Notes: generated by a model not told the origin, from the sequence alone. Shown: positions 43,165 to 54,616, numbered from the stretch's first letter. The stretch is 64,000 bases of DNA from Geothrix fermentans DSM 14018 (GCF_000428885.1 NZ_AUAU01000008.1:1-64000); one strand, 5' to 3'. Program-made: numbers and translations.

Positions 43165-44415
43165 TCAGGAGGCTTTCCCTGGCCGCAGCACCCACCCCAG
43201 GCCCACGGGTCCGGCCACGGTGGTGAGCAGGAGGGCGCCGATGATGCCGGCCTGGATGTCGGGGCTCAGCAGGGGGGCGCCCTGCCACTGGAGCTGGGCG
43301 CCGGTGGCCACGAAGATGAGGCCCACCTCGCCCCGGGGCACCATGCCCCAGCCCACCACGGCCGGGCGGGTGCCCCGGCCTCCGGTGTAGCCCGCCACGT
43401 ACTTGCCCGCCACGCCCAGCAGGGCCAGCAGGGCGGCGAAGCCCAGGGTGGCGGGCCGGAAGAGGGCGGTGGGATCCACCTTGGCGCCCATGAGCACGAA
43501 GAAGAGGGGGGAGAGCACCGTCACGAGGGGATGCACCAGCTCCTCCAGCGTGTGGCGCTCGCGGCGCTCCAGGTCCTCGATGTGGGCGGGTTCGAGGATG
43601 AGGCCCGCGGCGTAGGCGCCCACGATGGAGGCCAGGCCCGCCAGGCTGCCCAACCAGGCCAGCAGGAAGGCGAAGCCCAGCCCCAGGGGCAGCAGCACCT
43701 GCTCGCCCCGGAAGCGGCTGGCCAGGCGGAAGAGGCGCGGCGTGGCGAGCCGGCCGAGGGTGAGCGCGGCGGCGAGGAAGCCCAGGGCGAGGAGGAGAGT
43801 CCTCGTCAGCTCGGAGCCCAGCGATCCGCTCGGGGCCCCTGCTCCGGACGTGGCCACCAGCCCTGAGACGGCCACCAGCACCAGCAGGCCCAGCACGTCA
43901 TCCACCACGGCGGCGCCCACGATGATGCGGCCCTCCACGGAGTCCGCGGCCCCCTTCTCCCGGAGCACCTGGGCGGAGATGCCGATGCTGGTGGCGCAGA
44001 GGCAGGCGCCGATGAAGAGGTCCAGCACGAAGGGCGAGCCCTCCGGCAGCAGGAGCCAGGCTCCCGCCAGGCCCGCGGCCATGGGCGCCACCACGCCCAC
44101 GGAGGCCACCCGCAGCGAGGCGGCACCCACCTTCAGCATCTGGGGCACCGTGGATTCCAGCCCCACGGCGAACATGAGCACCACCACGCCCAGGCCCCCC
44201 AGCAGCTCGGCCCCCGGCGATTCGGCCACCGCCGGGAACGAGGGCCAGACCCCGTGCAGGGCCGTGAGCGCCAGGCCCACGGCCAGCTCGCCGGTGACCG
44301 CGGGCAGCTTCAGGCGCACGGCGAGCTCGCCGCCCACCTTGGCGGAGAGCCACAGGAGCGCCAGCAGCATCAGCGTGCCGGCAAGGGGATCATGGGCCAG
44401 GAAGGCCAGGGGCAT
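43165..44415 (-). CDS. CPA2-type cation/proton antiporter
   Basis: Protein of 416 residues with 12-13 membrane segments. The ion-binding region is IIVGAAVVDDVLGLLVLV, where the DD pair marks an electroneutral or electrogenic Na+/H+ exchanger. LKLPAVTGELAVGLAL and FFVLMGAKVDP are typical of the KefB/NapA group. No TrkA-N domain is fused. ATG 44415 has GAGG five bases upstream. It exchanges Na+ or K+ for H+ at the inner membrane. It is convergent with btuD and not in an obvious operon. Confidence 0.88.
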   Translation of the reverse strand: MPLAFLAHDPLAGTLMLLALLWLSAKVGGELAVRLKLPAVTGELAVGLALTALHGVWPSFPAVAESPGAELLGGLGVVVLMFAVGLESTVPQMLKVGAASLRVASVGVVAPMAAGLAGAWLLLPEGSPFVLDLFIGACLCATSIGISAQVLREKGAADSVEGRIIVGAAVVDDVLGLLVLVAVSGLVATSGAGAPSGSLGSELTRTLLLALGFLAAALTLGRLATPRLFRLASRFRGEQVLLPLGLGFAFLLAWLGSLAGLASIVGAYAAGLILEPAHIEDLERRERHTLEELVHPLVTVLSPLFFVLMGAKVDPTALFRPATLGFAALLALLGVAGKYVAGYTGGRGTRPAVVGWGMVPRGEVGLIFVATGAQLQWQGAPLLSPDIQAGIIGALLLTTVAGPVGLGWVLRPGKAS

Positions 44416-44465
44416 GGACACCTCATCGATCGCGGGGTGCGGAATCCCCATTCAACCATCCCCAG

Positions 44466-45431
44466 TCAACCCACGGAGGGCGGCGCCACCGGCTCCCGGT
44501 TCAGCCAGGGCAGGTGGTGCACGCAGATCCGGCCGTCGAAGGTCACGTGGAGGCCGTCCTCGGCGGCATCCATGTGGTTCAGGACCGAGCCCCGGGCCCG
44601 GGTCTGGTCCAGGATGGCCAGGTCGATGTCCCCCACCAGCACCATCTCGGAGTTCGGGGCTGCCTCGGTGGCGATGCCGTCCATGGGGAAGGGGAAGTCC
44701 GAGGGCGTGTAGACGCCGCTCTGCGCGTACTGGGCCGTGAGGTCGGTGATGAGGGGCAGGCTGCCCACCATGCCGGCGGTGACCACGTAGATCTGGTTCT
44801 CCACGGCCCTGGCCCGGGCGCAGGTGGTGACCCGGCTGTAGCCCCGGCGGTCGTCCGTGAGGTAGGGCACCACCAGGAGCTGCACGCCCTGCTCGGCCTG
44901 GACGCGGGCCACCTCCGGGAACTGCACGTCGTAGCAGATGGACACCCCCATCCGCCCGAAGTCCGTCTCGAGGATGTGGATCTCCTGGCCGGGCTCGAAC
45001 TGCCAGATGTTCCGCTCCGTGGGGGTGAGGTGCAGCTTGGGCTGGTGGATGGGGCCATGGCCCGGCACGAAGATGGACGCCACGTTCTGCAGCTTCCCGT
45101 CCACGAAGCGCGGATGGGTGCCCGCCACGATGATGCGCTCGTACTTCCGGGCGAGCCCGAGGAACAGCCCCTCGAAGTCGTCGTTGAACTGCTCGGCCAG
45201 GCGCCGCATGGCCTCCGCTGGCGCGAAGCCCCGGGCCAGGCAGCTCAGCAGCTGGACCGCCAGCAGCTCGGGGAACACGATGACGTCCGCGTCGTAGTCG
45301 TCCCCCACGTCCACGTAGTTCTCCACCTGCTCCGAGAACGCGGCGAAGTCCTTCACGGGGCGCAGTCCGTACTGGATTCCGCAGACGCGCACCGGCCTGG
45401 AGAGGAACGGGGTGGGAGCCTTGAACCGCAT
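44466..45431 (-). CDS. Carbon-nitrogen hydrolase (nitrilase superfamily)
   Basis: Protein of 321 residues. The Glu-Lys-Cys triad is visible: Glu in VFPELLAVQL, Lys in HQPKLHLTPTE and Cys in SICYDVQFPE. It would hydrolyse a nitrile, an amide or an N-carbamoyl compound. ATG 45431 has AGGAGG upstream. It lies 25 bp downstream of a GNAT acetyltransferase gene; elsewhere the two activities are often fused in one protein, which suggests a shared pathway. The substrate is unknown. Confidence 0.9.
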   Translation of the reverse strand: MRFKAPTPFLSRPVRVCGIQYGLRPVKDFAAFSEQVENYVDVGDDYDADVIVFPELLAVQLLSCLARGFAPAEAMRRLAEQFNDDFEGLFLGLARKYERIIVAGTHPRFVDGKLQNVASIFVPGHGPIHQPKLHLTPTERNIWQFEPGQEIHILETDFGRMGVSICYDVQFPEVARVQAEQGVQLLVVPYLTDDRRGYSRVTTCARARAVENQIYVVTAGMVGSLPLITDLTAQYAQSGVYTPSDFPFPMDGIATEAAPNSEMVLVGDIDLAILDQTRARGSVLNHMDAAEDGLHVTFDGRICVHHLPWLNREPVAPPSVG

Positions 45432-45456
45432 GGTGGCCTCCTGGGCTGGGAACCGG

Positions 45457-46086
45457 TCAGAGTTCCATGACGATGAGGGCGGCGTGGCCCAGGGTTTCGA
45501 CATCGTGGGCATAGTCGCGGAGCACGCCTCGCACCTGGAAGCCCACCTGGAGCTGTTTGGAGAGGGTGGGATCGGAGAGCCGGCCCGCCACCACGGCCTC
45601 GACATAGGCCTCGGGGCTCATGGCCGCGGCGTGGTGGCAGTAGCCAGGGATGCGTGCCCCCGCCACGAAGGCCCGGCACCCCAGGCGGCGGGCCAGGTCG
45701 ACCCGCGCCTCGTAGAGCATCCGCCCGATGCCCCGGCCCTGCCAGGCGGGATCCACGGCGATGTTCACGCCGTAGAGCGCCTCCCCGGCCGGATCATGCG
45801 TGGACAGGGAGCCGTGACCCGTGATCCCGGACCAGGTGTGCGGGGCCAGGGCCGCCGCCAGGGAGACCCGCTGGGCGGTGGCGGTCCCCACGAGGTGCTC
45901 GCCGGCCTCCACCACCATCTGCCCTTCCGGGAACGCCATCAGGTGGCGGCGGAGGTTCTCGGCGGACCAGATCGCCTCGGGTCCGTGGGGGGCCGGGTAG
46001 ACCCTCGCCATCAGGTTGCGGATCTCGCCCACATCCTCGGGGACCCGGAGGCGCAGCATGGGGGATGGGGCATCCAGTGCGGTCAT
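45457..46086 (-). CDS. GNAT-family N-acetyltransferase
   Basis: Protein of 209 residues. The acetyl-CoA loop is VDPAWQGRGIGRMLYEARV (Q/RxxGxG/A signature), preceded by strand LYGVNIAV. The N-terminal part fits a GNAT fold (LRVPEDVGEIRNLMARVY), and GYCHHAAAMSPEAYVEAV is a family-specific segment. GAGGAG precedes ATG 46086. It is transcribed with the nitrilase-superfamily gene downstream. The acceptor is not known. Confidence 0.85.
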   Translation of the reverse strand: MTALDAPSPMLRLRVPEDVGEIRNLMARVYPAPHGPEAIWSAENLRRHLMAFPEGQMVVEAGEHLVGTATAQRVSLAAALAPHTWSGITGHGSLSTHDPAGEALYGVNIAVDPAWQGRGIGRMLYEARVDLARRLGCRAFVAGARIPGYCHHAAAMSPEAYVEAVVAGRLSDPTLSKQLQVGFQVRGVLRDYAHDVETLGHAALIVMEL

Positions 46087-46165
46087 GCGACTCCTCTGGA
46101 AGGTCCGTCCGAGGATACCCCACCATGTCTGGACAGGCACGTTCCGGCGGGACCACACTGGGCCG

Positions 46166-47458
46166 ATGGCAGATGAACCCAGGCGCCGCAACCACCTCAT
46201 GGAAGGCCCCCTCGCCCTGCCCTCGCGCCTGCGGAGCCTCCGCGTGCTGGCAGAGACGCGCCGCCTGGCCCTGGCCGTCCTGCCCCTGGGTGCCAGCATC
46301 GGCCTCGTGGCCGCCTTCGCCCTCACCGGCATCGAGCGGTTCGAGGCGCTGCTCCAGGGCCACGGGGTCCGCGCCTGGGCCATGGTGGTCATGCCGTTCG
46401 TGGGTCTTCTCCTTACGGGCCTGTGGCTCCACCTCTCGGGTCTTGGCGAGGTGTCGCTGGTCCGCGACCTGTCGCAGGCGCGCCAGCATCCCCTGGCCAC
46501 CTTCCGCTTCCTGCCCAGCCTGGGCAAGGCGGCGGCCTGCGCGCTCACCATCGGCTTCGGCGGCAGCGCGGGCGTGGAGGGCCCGGCCCGCTGGCTGGGC
46601 GCCGCCGTGGGGGCCCAGTTCCATCGCCTCTTCCGCCGCCTGGCGCTGCGCTTCCGCTGGGCCAGGCGCCTGCTGGCCCAGCCCGGCGTCATCGTGATGG
46701 CCGGCTCCGCCGCCGCCCTGGCCGCCGTGTTCCGGGCGCCCATCGCGGGAGCGCTGCTGGCCACGGAGCACGAGGGCGACCTCAGCGCCGACCGGCTGGC
46801 CCCCGCCCTGGCGGCCTCGGCCTCGGGCTTCCTCGTCTTCATCGCCCTCCGCGGCACCACGCCGCTCCTGGGGGCCGCGGGCTCCTACCACCTGATGGCC
46901 CGGGAGATCTTCTGGGCCCTGCCCCTGGGCCTCGGCTGCGCCGTGGCCGCCTCCTTCTACCGCCGCCTCCTCCGCTTCGGGCGCCACCACCTGGGGCGCC
47001 TGCCCCTGCCGGTCCGCGGCGGTGTGACGGGTCTGGGCCTCCTGCTCCTGGCCCTGCCCGGCGCCTGGCTCTGGCCGGGCCTGCCCGTCACCCAGGGCGG
47101 CGGCATCGAGCTGGTATCCCACCTGCTCCACGGCGGGACGCCCTCGTCCCAGGCCCTGGCCTTCCTGGCCCTGAAGCTGGCGGCCACCTCCCTCACCTTC
47201 GCGGGTGGCGGCGTGGGGGGCACCTGGCTGCCCTCCGTCACCATGGGCGCCGCCCTCGGCGCGGCCTTCGAGGCCTGGGCGGGCCTGGGCCAGCCGGGCC
47301 TCTTCGTCCTTGTGGGCACCAGCGCCTTCACGGGGGCCGTCCATCGCAGCCTCCTCACCCCGGTGGTCTTCCTGGCGGAGACCACGGGCCAGGCGGCCCT
47401 GGTGGTGCCCGCCCTGGTGGCCACCGTGGCCGCCTACCAGGCCACCTCCGCCGAGTGA
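46166..47458 (+). CDS. ClC-family chloride channel/transporter
   Basis: Protein of 430 residues with about ten to twelve membrane segments. Selectivity-filter motifs: GFGGSAGVEGPARW (the GxEGP loop, with the gating Glu), FRAPIAGALLATEH and GGGVGGTWLPSVTMGAA. It moves Cl- (channel or Cl-/H+ exchange); presence of the gating Glu allows either mode. No CBS domain. ATG 46166 is the best available start, but neither it nor ATG 46199 has a good ribosome site. The next gene starts 17 bp after its stop. Confidence 0.9.
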   Translation: MADEPRRRNHLMEGPLALPSRLRSLRVLAETRRLALAVLPLGASIGLVAAFALTGIERFEALLQGHGVRAWAMVVMPFVGLLLTGLWLHLSGLGEVSLVRDLSQARQHPLATFRFLPSLGKAAACALTIGFGGSAGVEGPARWLGAAVGAQFHRLFRRLALRFRWARRLLAQPGVIVMAGSAAALAAVFRAPIAGALLATEHEGDLSADRLAPALAASASGFLVFIALRGTTPLLGAAGSYHLMAREIFWALPLGLGCAVAASFYRRLLRFGRHHLGRLPLPVRGGVTGLGLLLLALPGAWLWPGLPVTQGGGIELVSHLLHGGTPSSQALAFLALKLAATSLTFAGGGVGGTWLPSVTMGAALGAAFEAWAGLGQPGLFVLVGTSAFTGAVHRSLLTPVVFLAETTGQAALVVPALVATVAAYQATSAE

Positions 47459-47475
47459 GGCCGCTAGGCTGGGGC

Positions 47476-48465
47476 ATGCCCTGGACCGACGCCGCCGCCT
47501 GGACCGCCACCGCCCTCATCCTGGCGGCCCTGGGAATGCTGCGCCGGCACTGGGCCCGCCTGCCCTCCCTGGCGCCCGACCCGGCCCCGCCCGCGGATCC
47601 GCCCTCGGTCTGCCTCTGCATCCCCGTGCGCGACGAGGCCGCGGAGCTGCCTGCGGCGCTGGATTCCTGGCTGGCCCAGGACTACCGGGTCCTCCGCATC
47701 CTCGTGGTGGATGATGGCTCCACGGACGGCAGCACGGAGATCCTGCGGGAGCGGGAGGCTGCCCGGCCGGACCGCCTGCGGGTGATCCGCAACGAGGCCC
47801 TGCCCCCGGGCTGGCTGGGGAAGAACCACGCCCTGGACCTGGCCGCCCGCCAGCCCGAAGCCCGGGCGGCGGACTGGCTGGTCTTCGCGGACGGCGACGT
47901 GCTGGCCGCGCCGGACCTGCTGCGGCGGGCGGTGGCCTTCGCCCTGGCCCAGCCCACGGACATCCTGGCCCTCATCCCCGGCGTGGACGCCGTGGGGCCC
48001 GCGGAGCGGATCGTGCTGCCCCTGGCGGCCTCGGCCTTCCAGCTGCTGGTCCCGCCCCACCAGGTGCCCAACCCCCGCCATCCGGCCTTCTGCGGCGTGG
48101 GGGGCTTCACCCTGGTGCGCCGGGAGGCCTACGAGGCGGCGGGCGGCCACGCCGCGGCCCCCCTGGAGGCCATCGACGACATGATGCTGGCCCGGCGGAT
48201 GAAGCGGGCAGGCTTCGTGAACCGGGTGGCCCGGGGTGGGCCGGACCTGCACCTGCGGATGTACCACGGCCTGGGGGAGCTGGTGCGGGCCATGCGGAAG
48301 AACGCCGCCGCCCTGCCCGCCTGGGGCCTCCTCCCCCTGCTCCTCCCGCCCGTGGTCCTGGTGATGCTCGCCCCCCTCTGGTTGCCCTTCACGGGCCACC
48401 CCGGCCTGGCCCTCCTGCTCTGGCTGCTGGGCCCGCCCTGGCCGGGGACGTCCAGCAGCGCATGA
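47476..48465 (+). CDS. Family 2 glycosyltransferase, apparently frameshifted at its 3' end
   Basis: Protein of 329 residues as read. An N-terminal membrane segment is followed by a GT2 domain: CIPVRDEAAELPAALDSW, VVDDGSTDGS, LPPGWLGKNHAL (an HpnB/CrtQ-like block), VFADGDV and IDDMMLARRMKRAG. C-terminal membrane segments then begin (LLPLLLPPVVLVMLAPLW). The frame stops abruptly in GPPWPGTSSSA. In the next frame the sequence continues naturally with further membrane residues to TAG 48602 (see next entry). It may glycosylate a lipid such as a hopanoid or carotenoid. Either a true frameshift or a sequencing error near 48430 is likely. Confidence 0.82.
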   Translation: MPWTDAAAWTATALILAALGMLRRHWARLPSLAPDPAPPADPPSVCLCIPVRDEAAELPAALDSWLAQDYRVLRILVVDDGSTDGSTEILREREAARPDRLRVIRNEALPPGWLGKNHALDLAARQPEARAADWLVFADGDVLAAPDLLRRAVAFALAQPTDILALIPGVDAVGPAERIVLPLAASAFQLLVPPHQVPNPRHPAFCGVGGFTLVRREAYEAAGGHAAAPLEAIDDMMLARRMKRAGFVNRVARGGPDLHLRMYHGLGELVRAMRKNAAALPAWGLLPLLLPPVVLVMLAPLWLPFTGHPGLALLLWLLGPPWPGTSSSA

Positions 48466-48602
48466 CCGGCCGGCCCATGGACCTGCTCTGGGCCCTCTGG
48501 CCCCTGGACGCCCTGGTCTTCGCGGCAGGCACGGCCTGGGCCTTCGCCGACCGGCTGCGGGGGGTCAACCATTGGCGGGGACGGGACGTGAAGCTGCGCT
48601 AG
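48462..48602 (+). other. Shifted-frame C-terminal remainder of the glycosyltransferase
   Basis: From ATG 48462 the frame gives 46 residues (LLWALWPLDALVFAAGTAWAF, a membrane helix, then [16 protein letters not shown]). The same frame is readable upstream as PALAGDVQQR, which joins directly to the LLLWLLG end of the glycosyltransferase. WRGR near the C-terminus is usual for integral GT2 enzymes. One base lost or gained in the GGGCCCGCCC region near 48430 would restore a single protein. Confidence 0.65.
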
Positions 48603-48696
48603 GCTGTTTCTCCAGCCCCGGGTGGGGGATGAAGATTTTTCTTGTTTTTTTCGCTTTTTGAACCCATCCTGGAAAGCACCCCTTCCGGAGGACCCC

Positions 48697-49755
<1,059 letters not shown>

Positions 49756-49793
49756 AACCCATCAGCTGCGCGCCCTTGGAAGGGGTCGGCAGA

Positions 49794-49827
49794 CGGCGGC
49801 GGTCCCCAAAGGCCGCCGCCGTTTTTT
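49794..49827 (+). terminator. Rho-independent terminator after recA
   Basis: Nine-bp stem CGGCGGCGG / CCGCCGCCG with a ten-base loop, followed directly by TTTTTT. It lies 38 bp beyond the recA stop. Confidence 0.85.
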
Positions 49828-49847
49828 CTGAGGGTTCCCCAGGCGGC

Positions 49848-51080
49848 CTAGTCTGCGTCCTGCACGCCCAGGCCCGCACCCCGCAGGTGGCTCGGGAGGG
49901 CGGACCCCACCTGGGCCACGGCAGGCGCCGCGGAACCTGAGGGTGGCCGGGGGGCGGCCCGGCGCTCGGCGGGCGGGGCCAGCAGCCCGCGCATCTGCTC
50001 CCCGGTGGCGAAGCGCTCCAGGCGGGAGATCTGCTCTTCCGTGGGGAAGCCCTCGTAGCGCACCCGGCGGGGGCCCCAGATGTCCACGGCGCCGCCCCGG
50101 ATCTCGTGGATGCGCGGCAGGGTCTGGCGGGCGAAGAGGCCCAGAGGCTCGCCGCCGGCCCCGAGGAAGCCGATGAGATCGGTCTCCGGCAGCAGGACCG
50201 GGGCCCCGGCCTCCCAGAGGGCCATGGTGAGGGGCTTGCCCTGGTTCGTCTTCAACATGGTCACCACGGCGGGCCGGCCCAGGGCCGGATCCAGGTCCTC
50301 CTGCTGGCGGCGGAGGGCCTCCAGGTAGTCCAGGTGCTTCAGCTCCCGCTGGGGGGCGGACATGGGGTGGGGCTCCTGGAGGCGGGCGGTCACCAGCTTG
50401 TCGCCGATGCGCTCCAGGACGGCCAGCTGGAGCGGGGGCGCGCCTGCCTGGAGGGCCCGGCCCACCTCGTCCATGAGCTTGGGCAGGAGGATCTGGGGCG
50501 CCGCCAGCAGCGTGCCCGCGGTGGGAATGGCCAGGAAGGGGTGCTGGTCCTTGAAGAGGCCGTGCCAGGTCTCCGGTAGCAGGAGGCGCGCGGCGTCGGC
50601 GCCATCGCGCCAGGGCGCCTGGTAGATGCCCGAGGGCAGCCGCGTGAAGCTCCCCTCGCTGCGGCGGCGCAGGTGATCCAGGGCCAGGTCCAGCACATCG
50701 TCGGCGGGCTGGTCCCAGAGCTTCAGCCAGGCGCCGGGCATCACCACCTCGCCCACGCGGATGCGCTGGCTCAGGCCGTCGATGAAGCTCCGGCTCCAGC
50801 GGCCCTCGCGCTCGGCCCGCCAGGTGGGCACCAGCTCAGGCAGCAGGTGGTCCTGGGCGTCGATCCAGGGCTCCGGCAGGGGCAGGCCCAGCGCGTGCGC
50901 CTCGGCCACCGCGTCCGCCCAGGCCTCGCGCTCCTCGGCCTTCCGGTGGGCCTCGAAGGCCGGCCTCAGGGCCTCCAGTCCCGGCAGCCCGGCGGGCAGC
51001 CCGCGAGCCTCCAGCAGGGTGTCAAGCCCCGGAAGAGGGGCCTCGTCGGCACGGGAACGGAAGCGATCGAAAAAGCCCAT
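49848..51080 (-). CDS. Protein of unknown function, possible DUF1444/YtpQ-like region
   Basis: Protein of 410 residues from ATG 51080 (GFFDRFRSRAD), with an upstream ATG at 51107 as the alternative; neither has a good ribosome site. No signal peptide. The centre (FLAIPTAGTLLAAPQILLP, LQLAVLERIGDKLVTARL) resembles the YtpQ/DUF1444 pattern, but only loosely. The last 50 residues are Ala/Pro-rich and probably disordered. It is divergent from moaA. No function is proposed. Confidence 0.65.
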   Translation of the reverse strand: MGFFDRFRSRADEAPLPGLDTLLEARGLPAGLPGLEALRPAFEAHRKAEEREAWADAVAEAHALGLPLPEPWIDAQDHLLPELVPTWRAEREGRWSRSFIDGLSQRIRVGEVVMPGAWLKLWDQPADDVLDLALDHLRRRSEGSFTRLPSGIYQAPWRDGADAARLLLPETWHGLFKDQHPFLAIPTAGTLLAAPQILLPKLMDEVGRALQAGAPPLQLAVLERIGDKLVTARLQEPHPMSAPQRELKHLDYLEALRRQQEDLDPALGRPAVVTMLKTNQGKPLTMALWEAGAPVLLPETDLIGFLGAGGEPLGLFARQTLPRIHEIRGGAVDIWGPRRVRYEGFPTEEQISRLERFATGEQMRGLLAPPAERRAAPRPPSGSAAPAVAQVGSALPSHLRGAGLGVQDAD

Positions 51081-51139
51081 TTTCAGCGGTCCAATCAAAC
51101 AGTCCATTCTGACGCAGGAAACGAATTTATGCTTGGGGA

Positions 51140-52144
<1,005 letters not shown>

Positions 52145-52167
52145 GACCGGCCCGGGTGCGGAAGGCG

Positions 52168-53505
52168 TCACTCGCCAGGGGCTCGCCGCATCATCTGCGC
52201 GATGAGGAAGGCCATCTCGAGGCTCTGGCTGCGGTTGAGGCGGGGGTCGCAGCCGCTCTTGTAGGCGCGCTCCAGGTCGGCCTCGACGAGGCCCTCCACG
52301 CCGCCGGTGCATTCGGTGACGGGCTCGCCGGTGAGCTCGAAGTGGACGGCCCGCAGACGGGAGCCATGCTCGCGGTGGAGGTCGGCCACCTCGCGCAGCT
52401 CCTGGAGGATGTCGCCGAAGTCCCTCGTCTTGAGCCCTCCCTTGGTGGTCCGCCCGTTGCCGTGCATGGGGTCGCAGCTCCACAACACCGGATGGCCCTC
52501 GGCCCGCGCGGCCTCGATGAGGGCCGGCAGGACGGGCCCGGCCTTGCCGGCGCCGAAGCGGGTGATGAGCGTGAGACGGCCGGGCTGGCGCTCCGGATCG
52601 AGCTTGGACAGCGCCTGTCGAAGCTGGTCCGGCGTCATGGAGGCCCCCACCTTCAGCCCGATGGGATTGGCCAGGCCGCGGATGTACTCCAGGTGGGCGC
52701 CGTCCAGCTGACGGGTGCGCTCGCCGATCCAGAGGAAGTGGGCGCCCAGGTTGTAGTGGGCCCCCTTCTCGGGCACCCAGCGCGTGAGGGCCGTCTCGAA
52801 GGGCAGGTGCAGGGCCTCGTGGCTGGTGAACAGCTCGCCCGTGCGCAGGTGCTCGGGCAGGCCGCCCAGGCACCTCATGAAGTCGAGGGAGGCCCGCACC
52901 TGGTCGAGGGTCTCCAGGTAGTGGCCCGCGTCCTCGCGGCTCCAGGGCAGGTCCCAGTGCCCGGGGTTGTGCAGGTCCGCGAAGCCGCCGTCCACCAGGG
53001 CCCGCAGGTGGTTGAGGGTGGCCGCGGCGCGGTGGTAGGCCTCCAGCAGGCGCCGGGGATCGGCCTCGCGTTGGTCCGGATCAAGCCCATTGATGAGGTC
53101 GCCGCGGTAGACGGGCACCCGGCGGCCGTCCACCACCTCCGTGTCCCCGCTGCGGGGCTTGGCGTACTGGCCCGCGATGCGGCCCAGATGCACCACGCCC
53201 GTGCGCCCGCCGTGGGTGATGAGCACGGACATCTGGAGCAGCACGCGCAGCTTGTCCTGGATGAGGGCGCCGCGGCAGTCGCCGAAGGCCTCGGCGCAGT
53301 CGCCGCCCTGGAGGAGGAAGCGCTTCCCCGCGGCGGCCTCCGCGATCAGGCTCCTCAGGTGATCCACCTCCTCGGCCACCACCAGGGGCGGCAGCTCCCG
53401 CAGTTCCGCCAGGGCCGCCTCCACGGCGGCGGCGTCGCGGTAGCTCGGCTGCTGGGCCGCGGGCCGGCCGCGCCAGGAATCGGGGGTCCAGGTCCGGGCG
53501 GTCAT
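52168..53505 (-). CDS. 3-deoxy-7-phosphoheptulonate synthase, class II
   Basis: Protein of 445 residues of the plant/mycobacterial-type (AroA-II) DAHP synthase family. GGDCAEAFGDC binds metal and phosphate; RIAGQYAKPRS, GELFTSHEALHL, VGASMTPDQL and SCDPMHGNG are conserved. It joins phosphoenolpyruvate with erythrose-4-phosphate to open the shikimate pathway. Its start overlaps the pheA stop (ATGA), so it is second in a pheA-DAHP synthase operon controlled by the phenylalanine attenuator upstream of pheA. Confidence 0.94.
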   Translation of the reverse strand: MTARTWTPDSWRGRPAAQQPSYRDAAAVEAALAELRELPPLVVAEEVDHLRSLIAEAAAGKRFLLQGGDCAEAFGDCRGALIQDKLRVLLQMSVLITHGGRTGVVHLGRIAGQYAKPRSGDTEVVDGRRVPVYRGDLINGLDPDQREADPRRLLEAYHRAAATLNHLRALVDGGFADLHNPGHWDLPWSREDAGHYLETLDQVRASLDFMRCLGGLPEHLRTGELFTSHEALHLPFETALTRWVPEKGAHYNLGAHFLWIGERTRQLDGAHLEYIRGLANPIGLKVGASMTPDQLRQALSKLDPERQPGRLTLITRFGAGKAGPVLPALIEAARAEGHPVLWSCDPMHGNGRTTKGGLKTRDFGDILQELREVADLHREHGSRLRAVHFELTGEPVTECTGGVEGLVEADLERAYKSGCDPRLNRSQSLEMAFLIAQMMRRAPGE

Positions 53506-54599
53506 CGCACCACCTCCATGGCCCGGGGGTAGCTGCCCAGCACCTTCAGCGAGGCGCAGGCCGCCCGGAGATCCACCAGGGCCTCGGCCATGGGGGCGTC
53601 GGCGGCGTGGCCCTCCACGTCCAGGAAGAACGCGTACTCCCAGAGCTTGCGCCGGGTGGGCCGGCTCTGGATGCGGCTGAGGTTGAGGCCCCGGCGGGCC
53701 AGGGGCTCCAGCAGGCGCAGCAGGGCGCCGGGCCCGTCCTGGGCCATGGCCAGGAGCGTGGTGCGGTCCCGGCCCGTGGGCTCGGCCGAGGCCGGTCCCA
53801 GCACCAGGAAGCGCGTGGCGTTGGCGGCCAGATCCTGGATCCTCGTCTCGGCCACCCTCAGGCCGAAAAGGTCCGCGGCCAGCTCCGAGGCCACGGCGGC
53901 TCCCTCGGCGTCCTCCCGGGCCAGGCGGGCTGCCTCCGAGGTGGAAGGCGCCTCGATGCGGTCCGCACCGGGCAGGTGGGCCTCCAGCCAGCGGCGGCAC
54001 TGCCCCAGGGCCTGGGGGTGGGAGTAGACCCGCCGCACGCCGCCCAGGTCCAGCTCCGGCCGCAGCAGCAGGGCCTGGTCCACGGGCAGGAGGATCTCGG
54101 CGCAGATGGCCAGGGGGCTGTCCAGGAAGGCATCCAGGGTGGTGTCCACGGACCCCTCGGTGCCGTTCTCCACGGGCACCACGCCGTAGTCGGCCCGCCG
54201 GCGCTCCACGGCCTGGAACACGGCCTGGATGGTGCCCTGGGGCAGGGACTGGCTGGAGCCCCCGAACTGGTGGCGGGCCGCCAGGTGGGTGAAGGTGCCC
54301 TCAGGACCCAGGAAGGCCACCCGCAGCGGCTTCTCCAGGCTGAGGCAGGCGCTCATGATTTCCTGGAAGACCGTGCGGACGGCCGACGCCGGGAAGGGCC
54401 CGCCACCGGCGGCCTCCAGACGGGCCAGCACCTCCCGCTCCCGGGCCGGAGCGTGGAAGAGGGCGCCGGGCGCGGCGGCGGCCTTGCGGCGGCCCACCTC
54501 GGCGGCCAGGGCCGCCCGCCGGTTCAGCAGGGCCAGCACCTGGTCGTCCACGGCGTCGATGGCCTGGCGGAGGCTGGGAAGCGAGGGGGTCTCGGACAT
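53502..54599 (-). CDS. pheA: Bifunctional chorismate mutase / prephenate dehydratase
   Basis: Protein of 365 residues. The AroQ-type chorismate mutase domain is at 1-90 (LRQAIDAVDDQVLALLNRR). The prephenate dehydratase domain is at about 95-275 (VAFLGPEGTFTHLAA, VVPVENGTEGSVDTT, ATRFLVLG with the catalytic Thr). The ACT domain is at about 285-365, with GALLRLLEP and IQSRPTRRKLWEY, the Phe-binding motifs. It makes phenylpyruvate and should be inhibited by Phe. AGGAG precedes ATG 54599. A leader-peptide attenuator lies just upstream. Confidence 0.95.
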   Translation of the reverse strand: MSETPSLPSLRQAIDAVDDQVLALLNRRAALAAEVGRRKAAAAPGALFHAPAREREVLARLEAAGGGPFPASAVRTVFQEIMSACLSLEKPLRVAFLGPEGTFTHLAARHQFGGSSQSLPQGTIQAVFQAVERRRADYGVVPVENGTEGSVDTTLDAFLDSPLAICAEILLPVDQALLLRPELDLGGVRRVYSHPQALGQCRRWLEAHLPGADRIEAPSTSEAARLAREDAEGAAVASELAADLFGLRVAETRIQDLAANATRFLVLGPASAEPTGRDRTTLLAMAQDGPGALLRLLEPLARRGLNLSRIQSRPTRRKLWEYAFFLDVEGHAADAPMAEALVDLRAACASLKVLGSYPRAMEVVR

Positions 54600-54616
54600 G
54601 GGGACTCCTGAATGCG

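Noticed and set aside
49848-51080. Firm assignment as a YtpQ (DUF1444) protein
   Set aside because: Only one central stretch is reminiscent; length and remaining sequence do not support a firm family call.
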